Assembly: GCF_033025475.1 (NCBI RefSeq)
Contig: NZ_CP130322.1
Location: forward strand, 868,001 to 932,000
Direction: 5' to 3'
Source: Sphingomonas sp. C3-2
GTDB lineage: Bacteria; Pseudomonadota; Alphaproteobacteria; Sphingomonadales; Sphingomonadaceae
DNA: 64,000 nucleotides
Part shown: piece by piece, positions 39,800 to 48,356 of the stretch
Layout: each line of letters begins with the position of its first letter
How positions within the stretch are numbered: position 1 is the stretch's first letter
Translations under genes and position numbers: made by a program
Notes under the pieces: generated by a model
Told to the model about the DNA's origin: nothing
Database searches by the model: none
The model's input: only the letters and a program-made list of their open reading frames with translations

Positions 39800-41485
39800 G
39801 TGAATTCGGTACATGAAGTCGATATTCTGGTGATCGGTTCGGGCGCAGGTGCGCTGACCGCCGCCTTCACCGCCGCCGATGCCGGTGCAGATGTTCTCGT
39901 CGTCGAGAAGAGCGATCGCTACGGTGGCACCTCCGCCACTTCTGGCGGCGGCATCTGGATCCCCAACAGCGCCGATGCGCGCGCCAAGGGCCATGCCGAC
40001 GATCCTCAAGCCGCGCTCGGCTATATCAAGGCGCTGATCGGGGACGATGTGCCCGAGGACAAGCTGCGCACCTATGTCGACAATGCGCACCGCATGCTCA
40101 GCTATCTCGAAGAGCATTCGGACGTTCGCTACACCGCCTATGCCTATTCCGATTATCACATGGACGTGGCGGGCGCGCGCGACGGCTGGCGTACGCATGA
40201 TCCCATCCCGCTCAACGCCAATGAACTGGGCGAGGATTTCTGGAAGATGGAACCGCCCCATCCGCTCACGCTGACCTTTGGGCGCTTCACCTGGACGATG
40301 CCCGAAGCCAAGCTGCTGCTGACGATGAGCCCGGGTGCCAAGCCGCTGCTGTTCAAGCTGATGCTCAAATATATCTTCGATCTGCCGTGGCGGCTGAAAA
40401 CCAAGCGCTCGCGGCGCCTGACCGGCGGCAACGCGCTGATCGGCCGCCTCAAACTGTCGCTCGACCATAAGGGAGTTCCGATCTGGCTTAGCTCGCCGAT
40501 GAAGGAGCTTGTCACCGAAAATGGTCGGATCACGGGCGCGATCGTCGAGCGCGACGGCCAGCGCATCACCGTCAAGGCGCGCAAAGGCGTGGTCCTGGCG
40601 AGCGGCGGATTCGATCATAACGAGGCGCTGCGCCGCGAAAACACCCCCGCCACGCGCGCGGAATGGAGTGCCGGCGTGCCCACCAACACAGGCGACGGGC
40701 TGATCGCCGGCCGTGCGGTCGGCGCCGCCACTGCGGCGCTCGATTCCGCCTGGTGGGGCCCCGGCTTCGTTCTCGAAGGCGAAGACCGCGCACGCATCAT
40801 GTTCGTCGAACGCGCCCTCCCCTCCTCGATCATCATCAATCAGGCGGGCAAACGCTACATGAACGAGGCCGCCTCTTATCACGTCGCGGGCGGCGAGATG
40901 CTGCGCTGTGACCAGCCCGATGCGGGGACGCGCCCGAGCTGGTTCGTATTCGACGCGCGCTATCGCGGAAAATATGCAGTGGGCCTGATGATGGCGGGCA
41001 AGCCTTCGGCCGACAGCCGCCTCCCCGCAGCGATGCGCGCGATCCTGAAAAAGGCGGACACGCTCGAAGGCCTCGCCAAGCAGATGAACGTCGATCCGGC
41101 ACAGTTTGCAACGACCGTCGAGCGGTTCAACGCCAATGCCCGCAAGGGCGAGGACCCCGATTTCGGGCGCGGCTCCTCCTCCTATGATCGCCATTATGGT
41201 GATGCCTCGGTGTCCCCTAACCCGACGCTGGCGCCCATCGCGCACGGCCCATTCTATGCCATTCCGATCTATCCATGCGATCTGGGGACGAATGGCGGGC
41301 TGGTTACCGACAATGACGGCCGGGTTCTGGACGAAAACGGCCTGCCCGTGGATGGCCTCTATGCGATCGGCAATGTCTCCGCCGCCGCGATGGGCCGGAC
41401 CTATCCGGGCGCCGGCGCGACGCTGGGCCCTGCGATGACCTTTGGCTGGCTTGCCGCCCGCCATGCGATGCGCGTGAACGCATAG
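39800..41485 (+). CDS. kstD: 3-ketosteroid delta1-dehydrogenase KstD
   Basis: A 561-residue FAD enzyme of the KstD family. It has ILVIGSGAGALTAAFTAADA (FAD Rossmann loop at residues 10-29), GGTSATSGGGIWIP and the C-terminal YAIGNVSAAAMGRTYPGAGA followed by TLGPAMTFG, the signature that distinguishes KstD from other fumarate-reductase-like flavoproteins. It introduces the 1,2 double bond in ring A of 3-ketosteroids, the step that precedes aromatisation. The start is GTG with AAGGAG upstream. It is a single-gene unit ending at a bidirectional terminator. Confidence 0.93.
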   Translation: MNSVHEVDILVIGSGAGALTAAFTAADAGADVLVVEKSDRYGGTSATSGGGIWIPNSADARAKGHADDPQAALGYIKALIGDDVPEDKLRTYVDNAHRMLSYLEEHSDVRYTAYAYSDYHMDVAGARDGWRTHDPIPLNANELGEDFWKMEPPHPLTLTFGRFTWTMPEAKLLLTMSPGAKPLLFKLMLKYIFDLPWRLKTKRSRRLTGGNALIGRLKLSLDHKGVPIWLSSPMKELVTENGRITGAIVERDGQRITVKARKGVVLASGGFDHNEALRRENTPATRAEWSAGVPTNTGDGLIAGRAVGAATAALDSAWWGPGFVLEGEDRARIMFVERALPSSIIINQAGKRYMNEAASYHVAGGEMLRCDQPDAGTRPSWFVFDARYRGKYAVGLMMAGKPSADSRLPAAMRAILKKADTLEGLAKQMNVDPAQFATTVERFNANARKGEDPDFGRGSSSYDRHYGDASVSPNPTLAPIAHGPFYAIPIYPCDLGTNGGLVTDNDGRVLDENGLPVDGLYAIGNVSAAAMGRTYPGAGATLGPAMTFGWLAARHAMRVNA

Positions 41486-41553
41486 CGGGTGAAGGTGCCG
41501 ACGGGCGTAGGGAACGACCGCGGCACCAATTACGGCCTATAGGCAAGACACAA

Positions 41554-41583
41554 AAAAGGGGCGACCGCGAGGCCGCCCCTTTT
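41554..41583. terminator. Bidirectional terminator between kstD and the thiolase
   Basis: AAAAGGGGCG (41554-41563) pairs with CGCCCCTTTT (41574-41583), with U-runs on both strands. Confidence 0.87.
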
Positions 41584-41607
41584 CTTTACCCCCCAGTCAG
41601 AACTGGA

Positions 41608-42816
41608 TCAGACGACTTCGAACAGACCCGCTGCGCCCATGCCGCCTGCGACGCACATCGAGACGACGACATACTTCACGCCGCGGCGCTTGCCTTCGAT
41701 CAGCGCGTGGCCGACGAGACGCGAACCGGTCATGCCGAAGGGGTGACCGATGGCGATGCCGCCGCCGTTGACGTTGAGCTTGTCGGGGTCGATGCCGAGA
41801 TGCTTCTGGCAATAGACCGCCTGGCTGGCAAAGGCTTCGTTGATTTCCCACAGGCCGATATCGTCAATCTTGAGGCCGTGACGATCTAGCAGCTTGGGGA
41901 TGGCGAAGATCGGACCAATGCCCATTTCCTCTGCCTTGCAGCCGGCAACCTGGAAACCGCGATAGAGACCGAGGATGGGCAGGCCTTCCTTCTCGGCGGT
42001 TGCACGGTCCATCACGACCTGCGCCGAGGCGCCGTCCGACAACTGCGAGGCGTTGCCCGCCGTCACATGCTTGCCTTCCTTGATGACCATGCCGTCCTTG
42101 AACACCGGCTTGAGTGCGGCGAGCTTTTCCGCAGTGGTATCGCCGCGCACGCCCTCGTCACGATCGAGCGTAACTTCTTCCTTGCCGGTTTCGTTGCCTT
42201 CCTTGTCGAACAGCGCCTTGTTGACCGTGATCGGCACGATTTCGTCGGCGAACTTGCCGGCGGCCTGCGCCGCGCCTGCACGCTGCTGGCTGAGTGCGGA
42301 GAAGGCGTCCTGCTCCTCACGCGTCACGCCGTAGCGTTCGGCGACGATTTCGGCGGTTTCGATCATCAGCATGTAGGCGTGCGGATCGGCGGCCTTGATG
42401 AATTCCGAACGGTTGCGGAACTGGGGCGCGTGCTTGTTGATGGTCAGCGAGATGCTTTCCATGCCGCCTGCGACCGCAACGTCGATTTCGTTGCACATGA
42501 TGCCGCGGGCCGCGAGCGCGAGCGCGTTGAGACCCGAGGAGCATTTGCGATCAAGCGTGAAGCCGCCGACGCTGTCGGGCAGCTTCGAACCGTGCACCGC
42601 CAGACGGCCCAGATTGTAGCTCTGGGTGTTCCAGTGGTTGCCGACGCCCAGATAGACATCATCGACACGTGCCGGGTCGATGCCCGCGCGGTCGAGCGCC
42701 GCGTTGACGACATGGGCAGCAAGAACCGGTGCCTCGGTGTCGTTGAACGCACCGCGATAGGCCTTGCCCACGCCGGTGCGCGCGGTCGAGATGATGGCGG
42801 CTTCACGCATGGTCAT
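41608..42816 (-). CDS. Acetyl-CoA acetyltransferase (FadA5-like thiolase)
   Basis: A 402-residue thiolase. The nucleophilic Cys is in LDRKCSSGLNAL (about residue 92), the His is in NGGGIAIGHPFGMTG and the second Cys is in SMCVAGGMGA. It differs clearly from FadA6 in this window. FadA5-type thiolases finish beta-oxidation of sterol side chains, so it may shorten a bile-acid side chain or process a ring fragment. It is third in the hsaC-ksi-thiolase operon, with only two bases after ksi, which supports a steroid role. Confidence 0.85.
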   Translation of the reverse strand: MTMREAAIISTARTGVGKAYRGAFNDTEAPVLAAHVVNAALDRAGIDPARVDDVYLGVGNHWNTQSYNLGRLAVHGSKLPDSVGGFTLDRKCSSGLNALALAARGIMCNEIDVAVAGGMESISLTINKHAPQFRNRSEFIKAADPHAYMLMIETAEIVAERYGVTREEQDAFSALSQQRAGAAQAAGKFADEIVPITVNKALFDKEGNETGKEEVTLDRDEGVRGDTTAEKLAALKPVFKDGMVIKEGKHVTAGNASQLSDGASAQVVMDRATAEKEGLPILGLYRGFQVAGCKAEEMGIGPIFAIPKLLDRHGLKIDDIGLWEINEAFASQAVYCQKHLGIDPDKLNVNGGGIAIGHPFGMTGSRLVGHALIEGKRRGVKYVVVSMCVAGGMGAAGLFEVV

Positions 42817-42818
42817 GA

Positions 42819-43193
42819 TCAGTCAAATCCTTGCATATTCTGAGGGCTGAAATAGGCGCGCATTTCGACGACCTTGCCCTCTTCGTTGAACCGGAACGTG
42901 TCGATCACGTCGATTTTCTTTTCCCCGCCAAAGTTCAGCCGCACCGAAAAGGCGAATGCAGCAAAGTCAGCGGCGGTCCGCACCGGCCCTTCCAGCGTCA
43001 GCTTGGGGGTCGACTTCATCGAGCGCGTGTAGAACGCGCGGATGGCCTCGGTCCCCTTGTGCGCGGGCGTGCCCACGGGGTCTTCCACTGTGCCGTCAGC
43101 GGCGAACAGCGCAACCACCATCTCGGGGTCATTATGGTCGAACGCTTCAACATAGCGTTCGACGACGCGAACCATTTCGTCATGCGTGGGCAT
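42819..43193 (-). CDS. ksi: Steroid delta5-isomerase (ketosteroid isomerase, KSI)
   Basis: A 124-residue protein that aligns along its whole length with Comamonas testosteroni KSI (125 residues). The catalytic residues are all present: Tyr14 and Asp38 (VEDPVG) at identical numbering, and Asp98 in DVIDTFRFN equivalent to Asp99. It moves the delta5 double bond of 3-oxo-delta5 steroids into conjugation (delta4). GGGGAGAG precedes the ATG. This is a true isomerase, unlike the other NTF2-fold proteins in the window. It lies between hsaC and the thiolase. Confidence 0.93.
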   Translation of the reverse strand: MPTHDEMVRVVERYVEAFDHNDPEMVVALFAADGTVEDPVGTPAHKGTEAIRAFYTRSMKSTPKLTLEGPVRTAADFAAFAFSVRLNFGGEKKIDVIDTFRFNEEGKVVEMRAYFSPQNMQGFD

Positions 43194-43226
43194 ATTAGCT
43201 CTCCCCTATTATCGCCGTGTTGCCGA

Positions 43227-44114
43227 TCAACCGAAATCCCAGCGATGGCCCCATTCGTCTTCCTTGACGCTGATCGTCGGCGTGAAGGTCTTCCAGTCGG
43301 GCTGGATGCCGCCGAAACCATATTCGATGTCGAAGCCCGAGGGCGTGCGCATGTAGAAGCTGACCATCTTGTCGTTCATGTGCTTGCCCAGGCTGGACGA
43401 GATATGGACGCCGGCTGCGATCGCACGGTCGAGCGCCTGGCCGACATCGTCGAGCGTCGGCACTTCGAGCATCATGTGGATAAGCCCCGACGGAACCGGG
43501 AATTCGCCGAGCGCGACGGTGTGGTGGCGCGGGTTATCGCAGTGGAGGAAGTACATGCCGATGCCCGGATCTTCGGGGCCGCCGCCCTGCAGATAGGCGC
43601 GCATGAAATCCGTATCGCCGAAGCCGAGCTGATCGATGTAGAAGGCGCGCGTTTCTTCGAGCTTGAGCGCCGGGAACACGACGTGGCCAAGGCCCATTTC
43701 ACCGGTGACGAAGCCCGAAACGCCTGCGGGCGAGACAAAGGGATTGCCGTCGATCACGCGGCCCCAACCGATTTCGAGGCGATTGCCCGAAGGATCGACG
43801 CAGCGGACGAATTCGACGACGAGGCGATCCTTGGCCTCTTCCGCGCTGGCGGGTTCCAGCGCGACGCCGGCCTTGCGCAGCCCTTCAAGCCCGCGCTCAT
43901 AGGCCGCCTTGTCCGGATAGACGAGGCCGGCGGCGTGGAACTGTTCCTTGTCCGACTTGCGAACGAGGAAGCGGAAGGGCCGCTCGTCCATACGCAGACG
44001 AATCCCTTCGGGATGATCCGAAGCCTGAAGACCGAGCACATTTTCCCCGTAGGAGCGCCACGCTTCCACATCCGCCGTGTCGAGTACGACATATGCGAGA
44101 GACCGAATCGCCAT
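43227..44114 (-). CDS. hsaC: 3,4-DHSA extradiol dioxygenase HsaC
   Basis: A 295-residue type I extradiol dioxygenase with two vicinal-oxygen-chelate halves. The iron ligands are His144 (GLGHVVFP), His213 (GLIHMMLEV) and Glu264 (FDIEYGF), the complete 2-His-1-carboxylate triad. HsaC/TesB cleaves the catechol formed from ring A of 9,10-seco steroids, giving the meta-cleavage product hydrolysed by HsaD. It starts a minus-strand operon and is divergent from hsaA across a 474-base regulatory gap. Confidence 0.93.
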   Translation of the reverse strand: MAIRSLAYVVLDTADVEAWRSYGENVLGLQASDHPEGIRLRMDERPFRFLVRKSDKEQFHAAGLVYPDKAAYERGLEGLRKAGVALEPASAEEAKDRLVVEFVRCVDPSGNRLEIGWGRVIDGNPFVSPAGVSGFVTGEMGLGHVVFPALKLEETRAFYIDQLGFGDTDFMRAYLQGGGPEDPGIGMYFLHCDNPRHHTVALGEFPVPSGLIHMMLEVPTLDDVGQALDRAIAAGVHISSSLGKHMNDKMVSFYMRTPSGFDIEYGFGGIQPDWKTFTPTISVKEDEWGHRWDFG

Positions 44115-44588
44115 TTTGCAACATCCCCTATTTGAATTTCACTTGATTGCGTTGCCGCGACGCTACCGACGCCTCGGGATCAATTCAAGCGCTTTACGTA
44201 TCAAAACAACCAATGCGCTACGCATATTGTAGCTTCAAACACCGGCCGCGCTACAGACCGCGAATCACCACGCCATCGAAATTCGAGCATTTCCCAAAGT
44301 CGTCCGGATATCTGCCAATCGCCGGGTGTTAGCGATGCCGTAACGCAATGAAACGGCACTTTGCGTAATTCAACAATCTTGTGGATACGCATCGCACAAT
44401 TTCCTATGATTGCTCACAATCCCGGATCCGCGCGCGAAGACGCCTTGCAGGCGAATGCGACGAATGACGAGGGACCCTGCGGAAGTAGATTGACAGCTTG
44501 CGTAGCGAAAATTAGATTTTGATACGAAAACGGGAACATCATCGCCCCCAACCCGCCAAATGGCGTATGGCGATGCAGAGGAGAGCAT
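44115..44588. promoter_or_regulatory. Divergent regulatory region between hsaC and hsaA
   Basis: A 474-base non-coding stretch, A/T-rich for this genome. It holds promoters for the hsaC-ksi-thiolase and hsaA-F operons. Repeated elements with TGCGTA/TACGCA cores occur at about 44216-44225, 44361-44367, 44385-44391 and 44495-44501. The element at 44343-44366 is an interrupted inverted repeat, ACGCAA-N12-TTGCGT. GCACTTTGCGTA at 44356-44367 recurs exactly upstream of the sulfotransferase. GAGGAGAG before 44589 is the hsaA ribosome site. Confidence 0.6.
44343..44366. promoter_or_regulatory. Candidate operator ACGCAA-N12-TTGCGT
   Basis: A perfect 6-bp inverted repeat with a 12-base spacer, centred about 235 bases from both hsaA and hsaC starts. 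Its right half is part of the 12-base element shared with the sulfotransferase promoter. A LuxR- or Lrp-type regulator encoded in the island could bind it; this is a hypothesis. Confidence 0.4.
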
Positions 44589-45791
44589 ATGGCAACCGCC
44601 CTGAATCAAACGGCCGAAGCGCCGACCGCAGAAGAACTGATCGAACGCGCCCGCGCGATGATCCCGACGCTTCGGCAGCGGGCTCGCCAGACGACGCTGA
44701 ACGGTGACGTTCCGGCCGAAACCGTGGCCGAAATGAAGGAGGCAGGCTTTTTCCGCGTGCTTCAGCCGAAGCGCTATGGCGGCTATGAAATGCACCCGAA
44801 TGTCTTTTTCGACATTCAGAAGCAGCTGGCCGAAGGCTGCATGTCCACCGGCTGGATCTACGGCGTGCTCGGCTGCCACCCCTATGAACTCGCGCTCTTC
44901 CCGCCACAGGCTGCGGAAGACGTGTGGGGCAGCGATCAGGACATGTTGATTTCGTCCACTTATCAGCCCGTCGGCAAGGTGGAAAAGGTCGAGGGCGGCT
45001 TCTACCTCTCGGGCCGCTGGGGCTTCTCCTCGGGTTCGACGCACTGCGGCTGGGTGCTGCTGGGCGCGATCAACTTCGACACCAATGGCGGTCCGCCGGA
45101 CATGCGCACCTTCCTGCTGCCGCGCAGCGACTATAAGGTGATCCCGGGCACCTGGGACGTGTTCGGCCTGCAGGGCACCGGCAGCTTCGACATCGAGGTC
45201 GAGCGCGTGTTCGTTCCCGAGCACCGCACCCATCGCGCGGTCGATGGCTTCCTGTGCGAAAATCCCGGCCAGGCCGCGCATGATGCGCCGCTGTATCGCC
45301 TGCCCTGGGCACAGCTGTTCATCCGTTCGGTTTCGACCTCGTCCTTCGGTGGCGCCCGCGCCGCGATCAAGGCCGGCATCGAGATCATGAACAGCCGCGT
45401 CTCGTCCAACACCGGCAAGGCGTCGAAGGCCGATCCCGCGCTGCACGCAGCCCTGGCCCGCGCCATCGCCGAAATCAGCGAAATGGAACAGGCCCACCGC
45501 GCCGCGTTCAACGAACTGATGGACTATGCCGAGCGCAACGAAGCCGTTCCGATGGACCGCCGCGCGCTGTTCGCCTTCCAGTCTTCCAATGTGGTGCGCC
45601 GCATGGTCGACCTTGTCGACGATATCGTGAAGCTGCTGGGCGGCCGTGCCGTCTATATGTCGAGCGCGATCATCCAGCCCTGGCTCGATCTGAACGCCGC
45701 GCGCGCGCACGTTGCCAACGACCCCGCCAACCGCACCTCGGACGTGCTCGGCACCATGGCTGGCGAAGCGCCCAGCTTCACCTTCGTCTGA
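44589..45791 (+). CDS. hsaA: 3-HSA hydroxylase, oxygenase component HsaA
   Basis: A 400-residue flavin-dependent monooxygenase with acyl-CoA-dehydrogenase fold (group D). Segments include FFRVLQPKRYGGYEMHP, GWIYGVLGCHPYELALFP, LSGRWGFSSGSTHCGWVLLG and a C-terminal HVANDPANRTSDVLGTMAG. HsaA uses reduced flavin and oxygen to hydroxylate 3-HSA to the catechol cleaved by HsaC. The flavin reductase HsaB is not adjacent, so reduced flavin must come from elsewhere. It heads the hsaA-D-E-G-F operon. Confidence 0.92.
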   Translation: MATALNQTAEAPTAEELIERARAMIPTLRQRARQTTLNGDVPAETVAEMKEAGFFRVLQPKRYGGYEMHPNVFFDIQKQLAEGCMSTGWIYGVLGCHPYELALFPPQAAEDVWGSDQDMLISSTYQPVGKVEKVEGGFYLSGRWGFSSGSTHCGWVLLGAINFDTNGGPPDMRTFLLPRSDYKVIPGTWDVFGLQGTGSFDIEVERVFVPEHRTHRAVDGFLCENPGQAAHDAPLYRLPWAQLFIRSVSTSSFGGARAAIKAGIEIMNSRVSSNTGKASKADPALHAALARAIAEISEMEQAHRAAFNELMDYAERNEAVPMDRRALFAFQSSNVVRRMVDLVDDIVKLLGGRAVYMSSAIIQPWLDLNAARAHVANDPANRTSDVLGTMAGEAPSFTFV

Positions 45792-45809
45792 TCCGGGGAA
45801 GCGAAACAC

Positions 45810-46625
45810 ATGAAGCAGGACATTCGTACCAAGGTCTATTCGGTCGAGGGTGGCTATGACATCATGATTGCGGAGGCCGGTTCCGGCCCCGCAGTCGTCT
45901 TCATCCACGGCAGCGGCCCGGGCGCGTCGGGCGTTTCGAACTTCAAGCAGAATATCGATGCGTTCGTCGAAGCCGGCTACCGCGTGATCCTGCCCGATCT
46001 GATTGGGTATGGTGCATCGTCGAAGCCCGAGGGCATCGACTATACGCTGCAGCTGTTCACCGACACGCTCTACGACGCGCTCAAGCAACACGGCGTGGAC
46101 AAGGCCGTTCTGGTCGGCAACTCGCTGGGTGGCGGCATCGCCATCCAGATGGAACTGGATCACCCCGGCTATGCCGAAAAGCTGATCCTGATGGCACCGG
46201 GCTGCATCGAGGAACGCGAAGCCTATTTCGCGATGCCCGGCATTGCGAAGATGGTGGGCGACTTCACCAGCCCCGAATTCTCGGTCGAAGACCAGCGCAA
46301 GCTCGTCTCGAACCTCGTCTATGACGCAAGCGCGATCACCGACGAACTGGTCGCCGAGCGCTTCGCCGTCGCCAAGACCCAGCCCAAGGACGTGCTCGCC
46401 CGCATGCGCACGCCCAATCTGGCACCGCGCCTTGGCGAACTGAAGCCGCAGATTCTCGGGTTCTGGGGCCTGAACGACGAGTTCTGCCCGGCATCGGGCG
46501 CGCAGCACTTCCTGGCCGCCTGCCCCGACGCGCGTTTCATGACGTTCAACAAGGTTGGTCACTGGGTGCAGGTTGAACGCACCCCGGAATTCAACCGTTA
46601 TTCGATTGCGTTCCTGCATGACTGA
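45810..46625 (+). CDS. hsaD: Meta-cleavage product hydrolase HsaD
   Basis: A 271-residue alpha/beta hydrolase of the C-C bond hydrolase type (BphD/HsaD). It has FIHGSGPGASG, the nucleophile Ser105 in VGNSLGGG, an Asp in WGLNDEFCP and His251 in KVGHWVQVE. HsaD splits 4,9-DSHA into HIP and a 2-hydroxyhexadienoate; HIP then goes to fadD3 and the ipd genes. It overlaps hsaE by eight bases. Confidence 0.93.
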   Translation: MKQDIRTKVYSVEGGYDIMIAEAGSGPAVVFIHGSGPGASGVSNFKQNIDAFVEAGYRVILPDLIGYGASSKPEGIDYTLQLFTDTLYDALKQHGVDKAVLVGNSLGGGIAIQMELDHPGYAEKLILMAPGCIEEREAYFAMPGIAKMVGDFTSPEFSVEDQRKLVSNLVYDASAITDELVAERFAVAKTQPKDVLARMRTPNLAPRLGELKPQILGFWGLNDEFCPASGAQHFLAACPDARFMTFNKVGHWVQVERTPEFNRYSIAFLHD

Positions 46626-47400
46626 TATCGCACAGCAATATGGCGCAGAGCTGTTTGCAGCACTGCGCGAGCGCCGGACGCTCACGCCGCTGATCGCGCG
46701 CAATCCTAACCTGACGGTTGACGATGCGTACAAGATCTCGCTCGACTTCCTCGCCCGCCGCCAGGCGGAGGGCGAGAAGGTCGTCGGCAAGAAGATCGGC
46801 GTCACCTCGAAAGCGGTGCAGGACATGCTGGGCGTGCACCAGCCCGATTTCGGGTTCCTGACCGACGCGATGTTCGTTCCGGGCGAGGATATCAGCGTCG
46901 AGGATTACGGCCTGATCCAGCCCCGCGCCGAAGCCGAGATCGCCTTCATCCTAAAGAGCGCGCTCAAGGGCCCCGGCGTGACCGAAGCGGACGTGATCGC
47001 GGCAACCGAAGCGATCGCGCCCTGTTTCGAGATCGTGGACAGCCGCATCGACGACTGGAAGATCGCGATCGTCGACACGGTGGCGGACAATGCCAGCTGC
47101 GGCGTTTACGTTCTGGGTGAGGCCCGCGCCAACCCCAACGATCACGACCTGCCCGCGCTGAAGGTAACGGTCACCAAGAATGGCGAGCCGCTGTCCGAAG
47201 GCTATGGCTCGGCCGTTCAGGGGTCGCCCGCGGCGGCTGTCGCATGGCTGGCCAACACGCTGGGCGCATATGGCGTCACGCTGGAAGCCGGAGACGTGAT
47301 ATTGTCGGGATCGCTGGTCCCGCTGGAGCCGGCCAAGGCCGGTGATGTATTCGAAATGGATCTGCACGGAATCGGGCGCTGCACCGCCCGCTTCGTTTAG
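46618..47400 (+). CDS. hsaE: 2-hydroxyalka-2,4-dienoate hydratase HsaE
   Basis: A 260-residue hydratase of the 2-oxopent-4-enoate hydratase family, with [20 protein letters not shown], the metal-binding region [12 protein letters not shown] and a [17 protein letters not shown] ending. It hydrates the C6 dienoate released by HsaD to 4-hydroxy-2-oxohexanoate. The ATG at 46618 lies inside the end of hsaD; the longer upstream frame is out of family. Eleven bases separate it from hsaG. Confidence 0.93.
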   Translation: MTDIAQQYGAELFAALRERRTLTPLIARNPNLTVDDAYKISLDFLARRQAEGEKVVGKKIGVTSKAVQDMLGVHQPDFGFLTDAMFVPGEDISVEDYGLIQPRAEAEIAFILKSALKGPGVTEADVIAATEAIAPCFEIVDSRIDDWKIAIVDTVADNASCGVYVLGEARANPNDHDLPALKVTVTKNGEPLSEGYGSAVQGSPAAAVAWLANTLGAYGVTLEAGDVILSGSLVPLEPAKAGDVFEMDLHGIGRCTARFV

Positions 47401-47411
47401 GAGAAACTGAC

Positions 47412-48356
47412 GTGGCGAAAGTGAAGGCCGCGATCATCGGCTCGGGCAATATCGGCACCGACCTGATGATCAAGATGATCAAATATCCCCAGAACATGGA
47501 ACTGGTGGCCGTTGTCGGCATCGACGCCAATTCGGAAGGCCTGGCGATGGCGCGCGAGCGCGGCGTCCAGACGACGCATGAAGGCCTGGAAGGCCTGATG
47601 GCGCTGCCCGTCTATCCCGAAATCGGCATCGTGTTCGACGCCACCTCGGCCTATGCGCACAAGGTGCACGACGCGGCCCTGCGCGCCGACGGCAAGCAGG
47701 TTGTCGACCTGACGCCCGCCGCCATCGGCCCGTTCACCATCCCCCCCGTCAACATGATGGATCACCTCGATCAGCCCAACGTCAACATGGTGACGTGCGG
47801 CGGCCAGGCGACCATTCCGATGGTGGCAGCGGTAAGCCGCGTCGCCCCCGTCCACTACGCCGAGATCGTCGCATCGGTTTCGTCGCGTTCGGCAGGCCCG
47901 GGCACGCGCGCCAATATCGACGAGTTCACCCGCACCACCGCCAAGGCCATTGAAGTGGTCGGCGGCGCCAAGCGCGGCAAGGCGATCATCATCCTCAACC
48001 CCGCCGAACCGCCGATGATCATGCGCGACACCGTGTTCACGCTGTCCGACACCGTCGACGAAGCCAAGATCGAGGAATCGGTCGAAGCGATGGTGAAGGA
48101 AGTGCAGAAGTACGTCCCCGGCTATCGTCTGAAGCAGAAGGTTCAGTTCGAACGCTACGGCGACAACAACAAGCTGAAGATCCCCGGCCAGGGCGAATTC
48201 ACCGGCATCAAGACCTCGATCTTCCTCGAAGTCGAAGGCGCTGGCGACTATCTGCCCAGCTATTCGGGCAATCTCGACATCATGACCGCTGCCGCCAAGG
48301 CAACCGGGGAGCTGCTTGCCGAGCGTATCGCCGCGCGCAAGCTGGAGACGGCATAA
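47412..48356 (+). CDS. hsaG: Acylating propanal/acetaldehyde dehydrogenase HsaG
   Basis: A 314-residue CoA-acylating aldehyde dehydrogenase. It has the N-terminal NAD loop [12 protein letters not shown], the catalytic Cys129 in [10 protein letters not shown] and [12 protein letters not shown]. It converts the propanal (or acetaldehyde) released by HsaF to the acyl-CoA, with channeling between the two subunits. The start is GTG with AGGAGAAAC upstream. Its stop overlaps the hsaF start (TAATG). Confidence 0.95.
   Translation: MAKVKAAIIGSGNIGTDLMIKMIKYPQNMELVAVVGIDANSEGLAMARERGVQTTHEGLEGLMALPVYPEIGIVFDATSAYAHKVHDAALRADGKQVVDLTPAAIGPFTIPPVNMMDHLDQPNVNMVTCGGQATIPMVAAVSRVAPVHYAEIVASVSSRSAGPGTRANIDEFTRTTAKAIEVVGGAKRGKAIIILNPAEPPMIMRDTVFTLSDTVDEAKIEESVEAMVKEVQKYVPGYRLKQKVQFERYGDNNKLKIPGQGEFTGIKTSIFLEVEGAGDYLPSYSGNLDIMTAAAKATGELLAERIAARKLETA

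Noticed and set aside
22032-41583. Similar GC-rich hairpins with A/T ends as a dispersed repeat family
   Set aside because: Their stems differ in sequence and each sits just after a stop codon, so they are ordinary terminators.
22058-44114. An estrogen (edc-type) degradation cluster, suggested by a P450, an extradiol dioxygenase and a TonB receptor
   Set aside because: No indolepyruvate ferredoxin oxidoreductase-like gene was seen, the P450 is CYP51-like, and the dioxygenase sits with ksi and opposite hsaA-D-E-G-F, the normal 9,10-seco arrangement.
44370-46826. An 818-codon open frame on the minus strand
   Set aside because: It covers hsaA and hsaD on the opposite strand, both with complete catalytic motifs.
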